Assembly (NCBI GenBank): GCA_021154885.1
Contig: JAJKHS010000107.1
Coordinates: 19,429 to 83,428 of the forward strand
Source of the DNA: Thermoanaerobaculum sp.
Lineage (GTDB): Bacteria > Acidobacteriota > Thermoanaerobaculia > Multivoradales > UBA5704
DNA length: 64,000 bases
Direction of reading: 5' to 3'
Under the pieces are notes generated by a model. The model did no database searches. It was not told the DNA's origin and was given only the letters and a program-made list of their open reading frames with translations. Below, one piece after another: positions 51,086 to 61,370 of this stretch. How positions within the stretch are numbered: position 1 is the stretch's first letter; every line of letters starts with the position of its first letter. The position numbers were made by a program, and so were the translations under genes.

Positions 51086-52189
51086 TCAACTCGGGAGGGA
51101 AGGACTGGTCCCGGCTGAGTTCATGAGGTCTGTTCCTCGCGGTGCAACCGCCTTCCCGCTTTCCTGAACTGCCTTCTCTGGACCCCTGAAATCGAAGGCG
51201 AAGCCTGAGTAAGGCAGCAACCAGGAGTTGTAACCAAATGTGTAGAGACCGGCCCTGTACTCTTCGTTCAACTCTTCGCGATCAAAGCCGAATACTTCTA
51301 CGTGATTATTGAAATCGGAAGGAAACCTTACAACGCCAGTTACATTCTTGGAAGGATGAGTCATCCTCCAGGTGATCATTCTACCGGCAGGTATGTTGTA
51401 CCTGACGCTTATCTTCACATACAAGCCATCGATTTCTTTGAACTCAGACAGATCGAGAGTATATCCATGACCATCCTTAGCGGGGACCAGCCGCTTCTGG
51501 GATGCGTCATTCCTGTCGAAGATTGTTTCTGCCAACGAGATGGAAGGATATCTGGTCTTGAATTCAGGAGATTGAAAGAAGTTTTGGGGTACCCTGATCT
51601 GCACCTTGAAGTCGTCCAGTTTGTCTATCTCGTCTTTGCTTGCCGACCACCGAACCTGGTCTTGTATGTAGTCGCCGACCTTTCTGCAGGTATAAGAAAC
51701 TATGTCATCGACAACGTAGGTCGACTCTTTGTCAGAGGGAACTATGGACAGAGTAGCATGGACGTTCTCTCTATATGGACTTCCGATGTGACTATTAATC
51801 TTAACGTGAAAGAACTCCAGCAAGCTTCCCGCGCGATCTATGTCGTCTAGGCCAAAAAAGGCTTTTAGAGTATCGGTTTGTAGATCTATTAACTGCGGCT
51901 TGCTCAGCGTTTTAAGGTAATTACGGTGTATGATCGTCTCTGCCACGCGCGCCTGAAAATATTTCTGCCAGTCAGGGAAGTCCACAATGATGCCGACGAT
52001 GCCGATAGTTATAAGAGCTATGCCCATATGTTCCATAAGCTTAAGCGCCAATGCGACGCTCGAATTCGCCTTGCCCGCATCTTCCTTGATGAGGGCCAGC
52101 AGCACGAGAATCATTCCGCTCAAAATCGAGCCCGTACCCCAAGTCCAAACTTTCTTAGCAGCAGTGTCTCTGTGGTCGGTCGAGCTCAT
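51086..52189 (-). CDS. AT-richer two-helix membrane protein of unknown function
   Basis: A 367-residue protein. After a short basic start, two transmembrane helices (GSILSGMILVLLALI and MGIALITIGIVGIIV) precede a long cytoplasmic part: helical (YLKTLSKPQLIDLQTDTLKAF) then beta-rich (VQIRVPQNFF, LYVKISVRYNIP). No family recognised. Its codon use is clearly less GC-rich than the rest of the window, and TATAAT is at 52263-52268 in the upstream region, so this is probably a recent acquisition and possibly a defence or effector gene. Confidence 0.75.
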   Translation of the reverse strand: MSSTDHRDTAAKKVWTWGTGSILSGMILVLLALIKEDAGKANSSVALALKLMEHMGIALITIGIVGIIVDFPDWQKYFQARVAETIIHRNYLKTLSKPQLIDLQTDTLKAFFGLDDIDRAGSLLEFFHVKINSHIGSPYRENVHATLSIVPSDKESTYVVDDIVSYTCRKVGDYIQDQVRWSASKDEIDKLDDFKVQIRVPQNFFQSPEFKTRYPSISLAETIFDRNDASQKRLVPAKDGHGYTLDLSEFKEIDGLYVKISVRYNIPAGRMITWRMTHPSKNVTGVVRFPSDFNNHVEVFGFDREELNEEYRAGLYTFGYNSWLLPYSGFAFDFRGPEKAVQESGKAVAPRGTDLMNSAGTSPSLPS

Positions 52190-52378
52190 ACTGCACCTCC
52201 TGTGCTGGGTTGGCTAATTGTCTATTCTCCTCTTCCTCGCTTTAGTGGCCGGCCTCTCTAACATTATAACGCGCTTATTGACAAAGCAGGTACAACTCTG
52301 CTCGGCGAGATCGCCGGGAACTTCCCGGGCCCACCGGGAGTCTGAGTCAGAGGACGTCATCTTCCCCGGAGGATCTCT

Positions 52379-52786
52379 ATGAAGCTCCGCGCCTCGCTCC
52401 TGCTCCTGCTCGCCCTCGCCGCCACCACCTTCGCCCTGGCCTCGGAGACTGCGCCGGCGAGTCCGGCGGACCTCGTCGGCTCCTGGTCGCTGGCTCCTGT
52501 CCAGAATGAGGAAGCGGCGTCCGGCCCGGGCTCCATCACCCTCGTGCTGACCTTCGATCAGGGCAAGCTGGCGGGTGTCGCGATCGTCCCCCTCCAGAAT
52601 GGCGAGAAGCGCTGGCCGCTCGTCAATCCCACCTTCGACGGCAAGACCTTCTCCTTCCAGGTCGACAACGGGGAGAGCCTCCTCGCGGGCGAGATGAAGC
52701 TCGTGAATGGGAAATTCGAGGGCCGCTGGTCTTCCGGTGGAGGCGAGGAGGCCGGTCGCCTCACCATGAGGCGGAAGGCCAGTTGA
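52379..52786 (+). CDS. Small secreted protein
   Basis: A 135-residue protein with CGGAGG before the ATG, a signal peptide (LLLLLALAATTFALA) and a beta-rich mature part (LVGSWSLAP, ITLVLTFDQGKLAGV, FSFQVDNGESLLAGEM) of lipocalin-like pattern. No active-site motif. Function unknown. Confidence 0.75.
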   Translation: MKLRASLLLLLALAATTFALASETAPASPADLVGSWSLAPVQNEEAASGPGSITLVLTFDQGKLAGVAIVPLQNGEKRWPLVNPTFDGKTFSFQVDNGESLLAGEMKLVNGKFEGRWSSGGGEEAGRLTMRRKAS

Positions 52787-52891
52787 TCCGAGTAGGGGAG
52801 CCGACGCCGCCCGACTCGCCGCTGCGGGCGCGCCCACCAGGAAGCGGTCGTGGCCTAGACCAGCTCGGCGGTGGCGGCGCGGATCTCCTCT

Positions 52892-53404
52892 TCATCCGCC
52901 CCCGCCCGGCTTCCTCGTGTACAGCGCTTCGTGGGAGGCCTTGCCTTTGCGGACGAGCTCCAGGGCGCCTTCGGCGAGCAGCCGCCGCAGGACGTCCGAA
53001 GCGGGTCGGGGACCGACAGGCTCCGGCAGACGGTCGTGGAAGCGGCGGTTGACCTCTGCGGCGACGGCCGTCGGGCCGAAGGGCTCTTCCAGGCCCGGGC
53101 TCTCGACCACCAGCCGCAGCAGCCGGCTCACCATCAGCCGGTTGAGGGGTGGCAGCGTCGTCTCGTCCAGCGCAGAGGGAACGGATTCCGGCGCTGGCGG
53201 CAGGGCGAGGTTCGCCGTCGACGCGATGGCCGTGCGGAAGGCCTCCACGTTCTGTAGCACCGTCTCCAACTCGGCGGCGTAAGCGGCCCGCTGCTCGCGG
53301 TGATGGACCTCCTGCTGCGCGTGGAAGGCCTGTCGTTCGCGCAGGAAGACCGCGCGCGCCTCCAGATTGGTCAAGACCTCGTCGATCGAAAGCTTCGAGC
53401 TCAT
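52892..53404 (-). CDS. Coiled-coil / winged-helix-like hypothetical protein
   Basis: A 170-residue soluble protein. N-terminal coiled coil (LEARAVFLRERQAFHAQQEV to LETVLQNVEAFRTAI), then a domain with AAEVNRRFHDRLP and VLRRLLAEGALELVRKG that looks winged-helix-like. No recognised family. Its 5' flank is the 20-bp tandem repeat array, an odd promoter region. Confidence 0.6.
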   Translation of the reverse strand: MSSKLSIDEVLTNLEARAVFLRERQAFHAQQEVHHREQRAAYAAELETVLQNVEAFRTAIASTANLALPPAPESVPSALDETTLPPLNRLMVSRLLRLVVESPGLEEPFGPTAVAAEVNRRFHDRLPEPVGPRPASDVLRRLLAEGALELVRKGKASHEALYTRKPGGGG

Positions 53405-53434
53405 TCCACGCCTCCGCTGTGTGGAACCGAGATG

Positions 53435-53720
53435 ATATCAGGCGAAATTGCGGTGTACGGCGCGAAGTTGCAGCGTAGCTTCGGAAATTGCGGTGTAGCC
53501 GGAGAAGTCGCAGTGTGTCCGGAGAGCTTGCGCCATGGGTGCCAAGACCGAGTTGCATTGCCCGAGATTGCGACAAGGCAGCCGGTCTTGCCGTGTATTC
53601 AGAGAGATCGCGGTGTAGTCGTGGAATTTGCGGTGTAGCCAGGGAGATTGCGCCGCATCTCCTGAAATTGCGGCAGATCCGGCAATTTTGCGGTGTCGCT
53701 GGAGAAGATGCGGTGTGTGT
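53435..53720. repeat. 20-bp tandem repeat array, about 14 units
   Basis: Units close to CGGTGTAGCCGGAGAAATTG recur with strict 20-base spacing: the TTG/TCG that closes each unit falls at 53450, 53470, 53490, 53510, 53530, 53550, 53570, 53590, 53610, 53630, 53650, 53670, 53690 and 53710. The period is not a multiple of three, so it is not a coding repeat, and units are contiguous with no unique spacers. Confidence 0.85.
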
Positions 53721-53805
53721 CACCCAGAGCGAGAGAGGCGCGGCCGGCCTCTCGTCGGACCGGCCGCGGGCGGGGCGGCTCTCCGCGTCTATTCGTGGTT
53801 CGGTC

Positions 53806-54303
53806 CTATTGAGGACAGGTCCTGAAAATGCAGTGGCAGTGATGAACGCACGTCGTGTCGTCGCACGTGAAGGTGTAGTCACAAGGATTGCAACTGAACG
53901 CGCAGGCGTCCTCGAAGCTGAAGCAATCACAGGCGGGAGGAGGGCAGGGCGTGGGGCACGTATAGGTGGTGCCATCGCAGGTGACATGCCCTGGCTCGGT
54001 CCCACAGGCGCCGTCCACGGCCGTGCAACTGGTGGTGCTGTTGTTCCCGTTGCAAGTGACGGTGCCGCCATTCCAGCAGTTCGCCGTGGCGCTGCAAAGG
54101 CCCTTCTGACCGATGGGTGGGCGCTTCGCTGCGAGCTCCGGGGCCGGAGTCTTCGCCGGTACGGCGAGGGAGGCGAGGAAGGCCTGATCCGCGGCACTCA
54201 GCGCCCGCGCGACCTGTGGCGGATTCGTCGCCGCCATCGCCGGAGACATGAGGAAGCCGAGAGCGGTCAGGGTCAGAGAGAGCCCAAGAACCATCCTCTT
54301 CAT
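53806..54303 (-). CDS. Secreted Cys-rich protein
   Basis: 165 residues from MKRMVLGLSL (AAAGGAG upstream). A signal peptide (LTLTALGFLMSPAMA) is followed by a propeptide-like region and a C-terminal half with about 18 Cys residues (CSATANCWNG, CPTPCPPPACDCFSF, CNPCDYTFTCDDTTC). The pattern suggests disulphide-rich knots or metal binding outside the cell. Family unknown; similar in style to the small secreted Cys proteins at 43100 and 61158. Confidence 0.75.
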   Translation of the reverse strand: MKRMVLGLSLTLTALGFLMSPAMAATNPPQVARALSAADQAFLASLAVPAKTPAPELAAKRPPIGQKGLCSATANCWNGGTVTCNGNNSTTSCTAVDGACGTEPGHVTCDGTTYTCPTPCPPPACDCFSFEDACAFSCNPCDYTFTCDDTTCVHHCHCIFRTCPQ

Positions 54304-54640
54304 AACGATCTCCTTTCTTGAAACGAAGCTCGTCCTTCGCGGAAGCCGCCGCGCGATCTTGAATGCAGGATTTGCGCCATAAAAGCAACGACGCAGAGGC
54401 GAGATCGCGCGTGCCGGAGAGCGCCGGGCCCAGCGCAAGATAGGAGAGGCGGGAGAGAGCCGGCGAACGCCCTACGGCATCCGCCCGTCCAAGCCGGAAC
54501 AGGTGTCAGGGAACTTCGCCAAGGGGGCCGGCGGGGGGAGTTGGGGAAGTCTCCCCCCGCGCTCCACCTTCTCCTCGCCTCAACGCATCGGTCCAGGTCC
54601 GTGCGCAGGGGAGACACATCCCTACAGCCGGCAGAGATGA
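54304..54640. other. Intergenic, no gene seen
   Basis: About 337 bases between two leftward secreted-protein genes. No open frame with a supported start; the right side likely holds the 3' end of the upstream transcript and the left side the promoter of the Cys-rich protein gene. Confidence 0.4.
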
Positions 54641-55447
54641 CTAGTGCCCGACAAGAGCTGGGCCTATACAGTGCATACAGTTGGGGTCGTGCGAGTGGCA
54701 CTCATCTACTGGTGGGCAGCTCTCTGATTTGTTTAGGGAGCCGTTCCAGCCCGCAGCGAAGTTCGAGGTTCCTGACAGGAAAGTGTCCGGTATGGAGTCG
54801 AAGTTGGTATCGACAAGCACGCCTCCCTTTTTCTCCATGCCTTTCAACCCCGGCCGGAAAGCCCAGGTGAATCGAGGGTTCACAGGGAAGCGGATTTCGT
54901 GGGGCGGGAGCTCAAGTTGTCGGCCGTTGCCGGAGACCGGCGTGAAAACGAACTTGGCACGGAGCGCGAGTGGAGCCAGGAAATGCCCACCGTTCTTGCC
55001 CTGTCGCACGATCTCCATGCGGGTAATTGGCTGTGCCCCATCGAGCATCACTCGGACATTGAAGCTCCCGCAGGCGGTCTTGATCGGAGTAACACTCTCG
55101 AGCTGCAGGACCCGGAACTGGACACGGGTCGTGGCGACCCCCTTTTTGTTGAACACCCCATCGTCCAAGCGTTCGACGATGGTGTCGGTGCTGCCCAGCT
55201 CTCCGCGTATGCCGGTGGCCACCGGCACACCTCTCCAGTGGACGACCTCCGTAAACGCCTGAGACGTACGACAGAAGAAGCCGGCAGGGATCGGCTGAGT
55301 GGAGAAATCCATGAAGCTTGAGAGGCTATTACTAGTATGAAACAGATCAATCCCCTTATAGACGACCCCGTCGCCGGCCGCGCCGATGACGGCGACAGGC
55401 AGGGCGATCAGGGCTGCGATAAGGCCCAACCAGAGCACTCTTCTCAT
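54641..55447 (-). CDS. Secreted protein of unknown function
   Basis: A 268-residue protein with GGAGGTG before the ATG and a signal peptide (LGLIAALIALPVAVIGA). The mature part is beta-rich (YKGIDLFHTS, FRVLQLESVTP, RAKFVFTPVSG) and ends with a Cys/His cluster CPPVDECHSHDPNCMHCIG that could bind a metal. A sigma-70-type promoter is seen 200 bases upstream. Confidence 0.75.
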   Translation of the reverse strand: MRRVLWLGLIAALIALPVAVIGAAGDGVVYKGIDLFHTSNSLSSFMDFSTQPIPAGFFCRTSQAFTEVVHWRGVPVATGIRGELGSTDTIVERLDDGVFNKKGVATTRVQFRVLQLESVTPIKTACGSFNVRVMLDGAQPITRMEIVRQGKNGGHFLAPLALRAKFVFTPVSGNGRQLELPPHEIRFPVNPRFTWAFRPGLKGMEKKGGVLVDTNFDSIPDTFLSGTSNFAAGWNGSLNKSESCPPVDECHSHDPNCMHCIGPALVGH

Positions 55448-55645
55448 GGTGACACCTCCGACAAGGATTAACAGGTTTTTTCTCTCTTACACGGGATTGG
55501 CAGTCGCCGGAGCCTGGAAACCGGGCGGAGCGCGCGCGGACGAGGAGACACTTGCGGAGTGCATGGGTTAGTCACCTGAATCACAGAGACGGCATGCCTC
55601 GTCCCCCTCCGAGCCACGGCGCCAACGAGGAATCTAACATTCAAA

Positions 55646-55674
55646 CTTGTACTCCTTCTAAATAGCGCTGTCAA
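55646..55674 (-). promoter_or_regulatory. Sigma-70-type promoter
   Basis: On the minus strand TTGACA (55669-55674), a 17-base spacer and TACAAG (55646-55651), in an AT-rich patch. Drives the leftward secreted-protein gene at 54641-55447, leaving a leader of about 190 bases. Confidence 0.5.
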
Positions 55675-55801
55675 CAGTCCTCTGCCGGGCTGGTCTCCTC
55701 CGCACGTCGGCTGGTGGGGCGTTCGCCCTCTATTGGGCGCTTGATGCGGGGGCGCGGGTGTGGACCTCAAGGCATGCTTGAGATCGATGCCTGAGACGGA
55801 T

Positions 55802-56764
55802 TCAGGGCATCCGCCCGTCCAGGATGGCGCAGAGCTTGGCGGCGTCGATATTGCCGCCGGAGATGACGCAGACCACCTTGCGCGCTTCCGGCACGCCGGC
55901 CAGGGCAGCGGCGACGGAGGCGGCTCCGGCTCCCTCGACGATGACGCGGTGGCGCTCGGCGAGGAGGCGGACGGCGGCGGCCACAGCTTCGAGGGAGACG
56001 ACGCGGGCACCGGCGAGCAGCGAGCTCGCGAGGGGCCACATCTCGGGGAGGAGGCTCTTGCCGCCGATGCCGTCGACGAAGCTCGGCCGGTAGTCCACGG
56101 TCTGGGGCGAGCCGGCGGCGAGGGAGGCGGAGAGCGGCGCGGCGGTCTCCACCTCGCAGCCGAAGACACGGGCTTCCGGACGCAGAGCGGCGAGCGCGGC
56201 GGCGATGCCGCAGGAGAGCCCGCCGCCGCCGAAGGGGACGAGGACGGTGTCCACGTCCGGGAGGTCTTCGAGGATCTCCAGGGCGACGGTGCCGTTGCCC
56301 GCCATCACCGCCCGGTCGGCCACCGGATGGATGAAGAGGCCGTCGAGCCCCGGGAAGGAGTGCTCCATGATCACCTGCCACCAGCGGTCGAAGGGCACCT
56401 TCACGATACGGCCACCCAGCCGCTCGATGGCCGCCAGTTTGGTGGCCGGCGCGTGGTCGGGCACGACGACCGCGGCCGGCACCCCGAGCTCGCGGGCGCT
56501 CCACGCCACCCCCTGGGCCATGTTGCCGGCGCTCGCCGTGTAGACGCCTTCCCGCAGGCCCGCGGGCCCGGCGAGCCGCATGGCGTTGGCGGCGCCGCGC
56601 AGCTTGAAGGAGCCGATGGGCTGCAGGTTCTCCAGCTTGATCCAGACCTCCCCCGGCGCTCCTTCGGCGTTCAGCCGCAGCAGGGGCGTGCGCACGGTGA
56701 CTCCGGCCAGGCGCTCGCGGGCGGCGCGGATCTCGTCGATCGAGGGAGCGGTCAGGGAGTGCAT
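55802..56764 (-). CDS. PLP-dependent threonine ammonia-lyase / serine racemase-like enzyme
   Basis: A 320-residue fold-type II PLP enzyme. The Schiff-base Lys is in SFKLRGAANA near residue 53; YTASAGNMAQG is the cofactor-binding Asn region; GGGGLSCGIAAALAAL binds phosphate. No C-terminal ACT domain, so it is the short catabolic-type or racemase-like form, not the feedback-regulated biosynthetic IlvA. Start at ATG 56764, which has no Shine-Dalgarno but TACGCT eight bases before. Divergent from the beta-propeller gene. Confidence 0.9.
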   Translation of the reverse strand: MHSLTAPSIDEIRAARERLAGVTVRTPLLRLNAEGAPGEVWIKLENLQPIGSFKLRGAANAMRLAGPAGLREGVYTASAGNMAQGVAWSARELGVPAAVVVPDHAPATKLAAIERLGGRIVKVPFDRWWQVIMEHSFPGLDGLFIHPVADRAVMAGNGTVALEILEDLPDVDTVLVPFGGGGLSCGIAAALAALRPEARVFGCEVETAAPLSASLAAGSPQTVDYRPSFVDGIGGKSLLPEMWPLASSLLAGARVVSLEAVAAAVRLLAERHRVIVEGAGAASVAAALAGVPEARKVVCVISGGNIDAAKLCAILDGRMP

Positions 56765-56830
56765 TTCGGCGGAGCGTATCGCAATCTTCGGCAGGGAGCG
56801 AGGCCCTGTCTTTTGATATGCTCTGGCGCC

Positions 56831-59224
56831 ATGAATCCAGAAGTCACCCGCAGAACGCTCGCTCCTCTCGTTTGGGTCCTGGCGTTCCTCGCCGCCGCTC
56901 TGGCGACTCCGGCGGCTCTGGAAGAGCGGGCGGAGCTTGCCGGCGGCGACGATCCCGGGGCGGCTCAGGCCTGGTTCCTCGCCCGCCGCCTGCCGGCGGT
57001 GAAGGCGTCCAGACCGCCGTCTCTCGCCGCGCAATACCTGGCGGCGCAGGCGCACGTGCGCCGCATGGCCCACCATGCGCTGGCCTGGAAATCTCTCGGT
57101 CCGGGGAACCTCGGCGGGCGGACGCGGGCCCTCGTCTTCGATCCGGTCAATCCCCGGACTCTCTATGCCGCGGGCGTCGACGGCGGGGCGTGGAAGACGC
57201 TCGACGGCGGCGCGAGCTGGCGCCCGCTCGACGATCTGATGCCGAGCCTGGCGGTGACCGCGCTCGCCATCGATCCCGGCGACCGGCGGGTGCTCTATGC
57301 CGGGACGGGGGAGGGCTTCTTCAACACCGACGCCGTGCGCGGCGCCGGCATCTTCAAGACGACCGACAGTGGCCGCCGCTGGCGCCAACTGGCGGCCACC
57401 GCGACGCCGGACTTCTTCGCCGTCAACCGCCTGCACGTCAGCGCCCGCAGCCGTACGGTCTACGCCGCGACGGGCACCGGGGTCTGGCGCTCGCGGGACG
57501 CCGGGGTCTCCTGGGAGCAGGTGCTCGATCCGCAGGTGCAGGGCGGCTGTCTGGACCTGGCGCTGCGCAACGACAGGGACGGGGCCGACGACGTGGTCTT
57601 CGCCGCCTGCGGCACGATGCAGCAGGCCACCGTGTACCAGACCCTGCAAGGCCAGAAGGATGGGCCGTGGGTGGCGGTGCTTCGGGAGCCGGGCATGGGG
57701 CGGACTTCGCTCGCCATCGCGCCGTCCGATCCCAACGTGGTCTATGCCCTGGCAACGAGCAACCTGGCCGGCCCCAACGGCCACTACTTCCAGGGGCTCC
57801 TCGCCGTCTTCCGCTCCACCACCGGCGGTGGCCCGGGCAGTTGGGTGGCGCAGGTCCGCAACACCGACCCGGTGCCGCTCAACACTGCCCTGCTGACCAG
57901 CACCCACTTCGCCTATCAGCACACGTGCGGCTCGCCCTTTCCCGACGCGTGGAGCGGGCGGGGGTGGTACGACAACGTCATCGCCGTCGACCCCAGGGAC
58001 CCGGACCGCGTCTGGGCGGGGGGCGTCGACCTCTTCCGCTCCGACGACGGGGGCCGCTCCTGGGGGCTGGCCAATTATTGGTGGCTTGGGGAGGAGGGGA
58101 AAACCGGCTTTGCCCATGCGGACCAGCACGCCCTCGTCTTCCATCCGCGCTATGACGGCACCCGCAACCAGACGCTGCTGGTGGCCGGCGACGGCGGCAT
58201 CTACCGCACGGACAACGCCCGCGCCGCCGTGGCCCGGGATGCCGCGGCCCCCTGCGATCCCGCGGGCTCGGCCGTGCGGTGGACGAGCCTCGATCACGGC
58301 TACGGCGTCACCCAGTTCTATCAGGGCGCCGTCTTCCCCGGCGGCCGGGCCTATCTGGGAGGCGCCCAGGACCTCGGCACGATCGTGGGCGGGGACGCCG
58401 CGGGGCCGGAGGGCTGGCGGCAGGTCCTGGATCGCGACGGCGGTACAGTGGCCATCGATCCCGCCAACTCCCGGATCGTGTATGCGGAGTCGGAACGCCT
58501 CTCGTTCGTCAAGTCGACCGATGGCGGCAAGACCTTCACGCCGGCCATTGCCGGCATCGACGGCGGTTCCTTCCCGTACATCTCGCCCTTCGCTCTCGAT
58601 CCCGGAGATCCCCAACGCCTCTGGCTCGGCGGCGACTCGCTGTGGACCAGCGACGACGGCGCCGCCCACTGGCATCGTGCCAGCTCAGCCCTCGGCGGCA
58701 ACGCCCTCGACCTCGTCAGCGCCGTCGCCATCTCGCCGCACGACGGCCAGCACGTCCTCGCCGGCACCAGCCAGGGCTTCATCGTCCGCAACGACGCCGC
58801 CCTTGCCGCGGTTCCCGGGACTCCCTGGCTGACGGCTCGCCCGCGCGACGGCTTCGTCTCCTCTCTCCTCTTCGATCCGCAGGACCCCGCCGTGGTCTAT
58901 GCCACCTATGCCACCTTCGGCGGCGGTCATGTCTGGAAGAGCCTCGACGGCGGGACCACCTGGCAGAGTGTTGATGGCATCGGTGGTGCCGACGTCCTGC
59001 CCGACCTTCCCGTGCATTCCCTCGTCGTCGACCCCCGCCACCCCCAGCGCCTCTACGTCGGCACGGACCTGGGCGTTTTCGTCTCCCTCGACGGCGGCGC
59101 CACCTGGGCGGTCGAGGACAGCGGTTTCGCCAACGTCGTCACCGAGTCGCTCGTCCTCTCTCCTCCCTTCCTCTTCGCCTTCACCCACGGCCGCGGTGCC
59201 TGGCGGGCCCGGTTGCCGGACTGA
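56831..59224 (+). CDS. Secreted BNR/VPS10-type beta-propeller protein
   Basis: 797 residues with a signal peptide (APLVWVLAFLAAALATPA) and repeated BNR/Asp-box units of S-x-D-x-G-x-x-W type (TLDGGASW, TTDSGRRW, SRDAGVSW, SDDGGRSWG, SLDGGTTW, SLDGGATW), as in sortilin-like and sialidase-like propellers. It probably has two or more propellers and a ligand-binding role; sialidase catalytic residues cannot be assigned. TATGCT is eight bases before the ATG and there is no Shine-Dalgarno. Confidence 0.93.
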   Translation: MNPEVTRRTLAPLVWVLAFLAAALATPAALEERAELAGGDDPGAAQAWFLARRLPAVKASRPPSLAAQYLAAQAHVRRMAHHALAWKSLGPGNLGGRTRALVFDPVNPRTLYAAGVDGGAWKTLDGGASWRPLDDLMPSLAVTALAIDPGDRRVLYAGTGEGFFNTDAVRGAGIFKTTDSGRRWRQLAATATPDFFAVNRLHVSARSRTVYAATGTGVWRSRDAGVSWEQVLDPQVQGGCLDLALRNDRDGADDVVFAACGTMQQATVYQTLQGQKDGPWVAVLREPGMGRTSLAIAPSDPNVVYALATSNLAGPNGHYFQGLLAVFRSTTGGGPGSWVAQVRNTDPVPLNTALLTSTHFAYQHTCGSPFPDAWSGRGWYDNVIAVDPRDPDRVWAGGVDLFRSDDGGRSWGLANYWWLGEEGKTGFAHADQHALVFHPRYDGTRNQTLLVAGDGGIYRTDNARAAVARDAAAPCDPAGSAVRWTSLDHGYGVTQFYQGAVFPGGRAYLGGAQDLGTIVGGDAAGPEGWRQVLDRDGGTVAIDPANSRIVYAESERLSFVKSTDGGKTFTPAIAGIDGGSFPYISPFALDPGDPQRLWLGGDSLWTSDDGAAHWHRASSALGGNALDLVSAVAISPHDGQHVLAGTSQGFIVRNDAALAAVPGTPWLTARPRDGFVSSLLFDPQDPAVVYATYATFGGGHVWKSLDGGTTWQSVDGIGGADVLPDLPVHSLVVDPRHPQRLYVGTDLGVFVSLDGGATWAVEDSGFANVVTESLVLSPPFLFAFTHGRGAWRARLPD

Positions 59225-59260
59225 CTGGGACGGGCCCCGCCGGTGATAACCTTCCGGCCA

Positions 59261-59860
59261 ATGGCCCGCTACGACTTCCTCCTCGAGACCTACGACACCG
59301 AGCGTCTGAAGACCCTCTCCGTCTGGTCGCAATTCCGGGACGAGGATCTGCGCTTCCGCCCGGAGCCCCGGGCGCGGACGCCGCACGAGCACATGGTCCA
59401 TCAGTGCATCAGCGAGGACACCTGGATGAAGAACATGCTGGGAATCGACCTCGGCGAGCCGCCGCTGCCTGCCGAGGAGACCCGCCTCGCCTTCCTCCGG
59501 AAGTACGCCGGCGCATCGGCCAAGCGTGTCGAGCGGCTGCGCGCGATGCCGGACGACTGGTTCGAGGGCCTCACCCGCTTCTTCGACGTCGAGCGCACCC
59601 GGGCCTGGGTGATGACGCGGCGGATCGCCCACTCGGCCCACCACCGGGGCCAGCTCACCGCCTACCTGCGCCTGCTGGGCCGGAGCCTGTATTCGACCTA
59701 CGGCCCCACCGCGGACACCGGCGGGCTGGCCCAGAATGGCGCGCCCACTCTCTACCGCTACCCGGATCTCGAGCACCTGCTGGAAGGCGAGGCCCGCGGC
59801 GGCGACTCCCCGCCGCTGCCCGGGCCGGGCGCCAAGAGCCCCACCGAGCGACGGGACTGA
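59261..59860 (+). CDS. DinB-family protein
   Basis: 199 residues from MARYDFLL; a GTG six codons upstream is an alternative. The helix set EHMVHQCISEDTWM and IAHSAHHRGQLTAYL supplies the three metal-binding His residues of DinB/YfiT proteins. TAACCT lies eight bases before the ATG with no Shine-Dalgarno. Followed immediately by an MFS transporter gene. Confidence 0.88.
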   Translation: MARYDFLLETYDTERLKTLSVWSQFRDEDLRFRPEPRARTPHEHMVHQCISEDTWMKNMLGIDLGEPPLPAEETRLAFLRKYAGASAKRVERLRAMPDDWFEGLTRFFDVERTRAWVMTRRIAHSAHHRGQLTAYLRLLGRSLYSTYGPTADTGGLAQNGAPTLYRYPDLEHLLEGEARGGDSPPLPGPGAKSPTERRD

Positions 59861-59867
59861 AAACCCG

Positions 59868-61100
<1,233 letters not shown>

Positions 61101-61107
61101 CGACGAC

Positions 61108-61136
61108 CTCCCCCTTTCCGAGGCGGAAAGGGGGAG
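61108..61136. terminator. Bidirectional hairpin terminator
   Basis: CTCCCCCTTTCCG, AGG loop and CGGAAAGGGGGAG: a perfect 13-bp stem between the convergent MFS gene and the small secreted peptide gene. Confidence 0.75.
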
Positions 61137-61157
61137 CCTGGAACGGGCTTCAGTGCG

Positions 61158-61370
61158 CTAGCACTCCCATCTGTGGGTCGTGCGATCACAGAAGCAGGCC
61201 CCGTTGCCGCCTTGCCTCCAGAGGCACGGGATGGTCTTGCCGGGCACGGAGCAGCCATTGCCGTCGAAGCCGTCGCAGAGGGGCAAGGCATAGGCGACCT
61301 TGGGAGCCGAGGACCAGCAGGCGAGGAACGTGAGGCCGAGCAGCAGAGCGAGACGGATCACTTTGTTCAT
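61158..61370 (-). CDS. Small secreted Cys-containing peptide
   Basis: A 70-residue protein with AAAGGAGA before the ATG and a signal peptide (LALLLGLTFLACWSS). The mature part, about 40 residues, contains six Cys (CDGFDGNGCSVPG, CLWRQGGNGACFCD, WEC). Function unknown; reminiscent of secreted disulphide-bonded peptides of other Acidobacteriota. Confidence 0.75.
   Translation of the reverse strand: MNKVIRLALLLGLTFLACWSSAPKVAYALPLCDGFDGNGCSVPGKTIPCLWRQGGNGACFCDRTTHRWEC

Noticed and set aside
53435..53720. A possible CRISPR array
   Set aside because: Units abut each other with no unique spacers and the repeats are too degenerate; no cas genes.
56765..58675. Minus-strand extension of the PLP enzyme frame antisense to the beta-propeller
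   Set aside because: Low-complexity upstream of the real start at 56764 and antisense to repeated Asp-box units.
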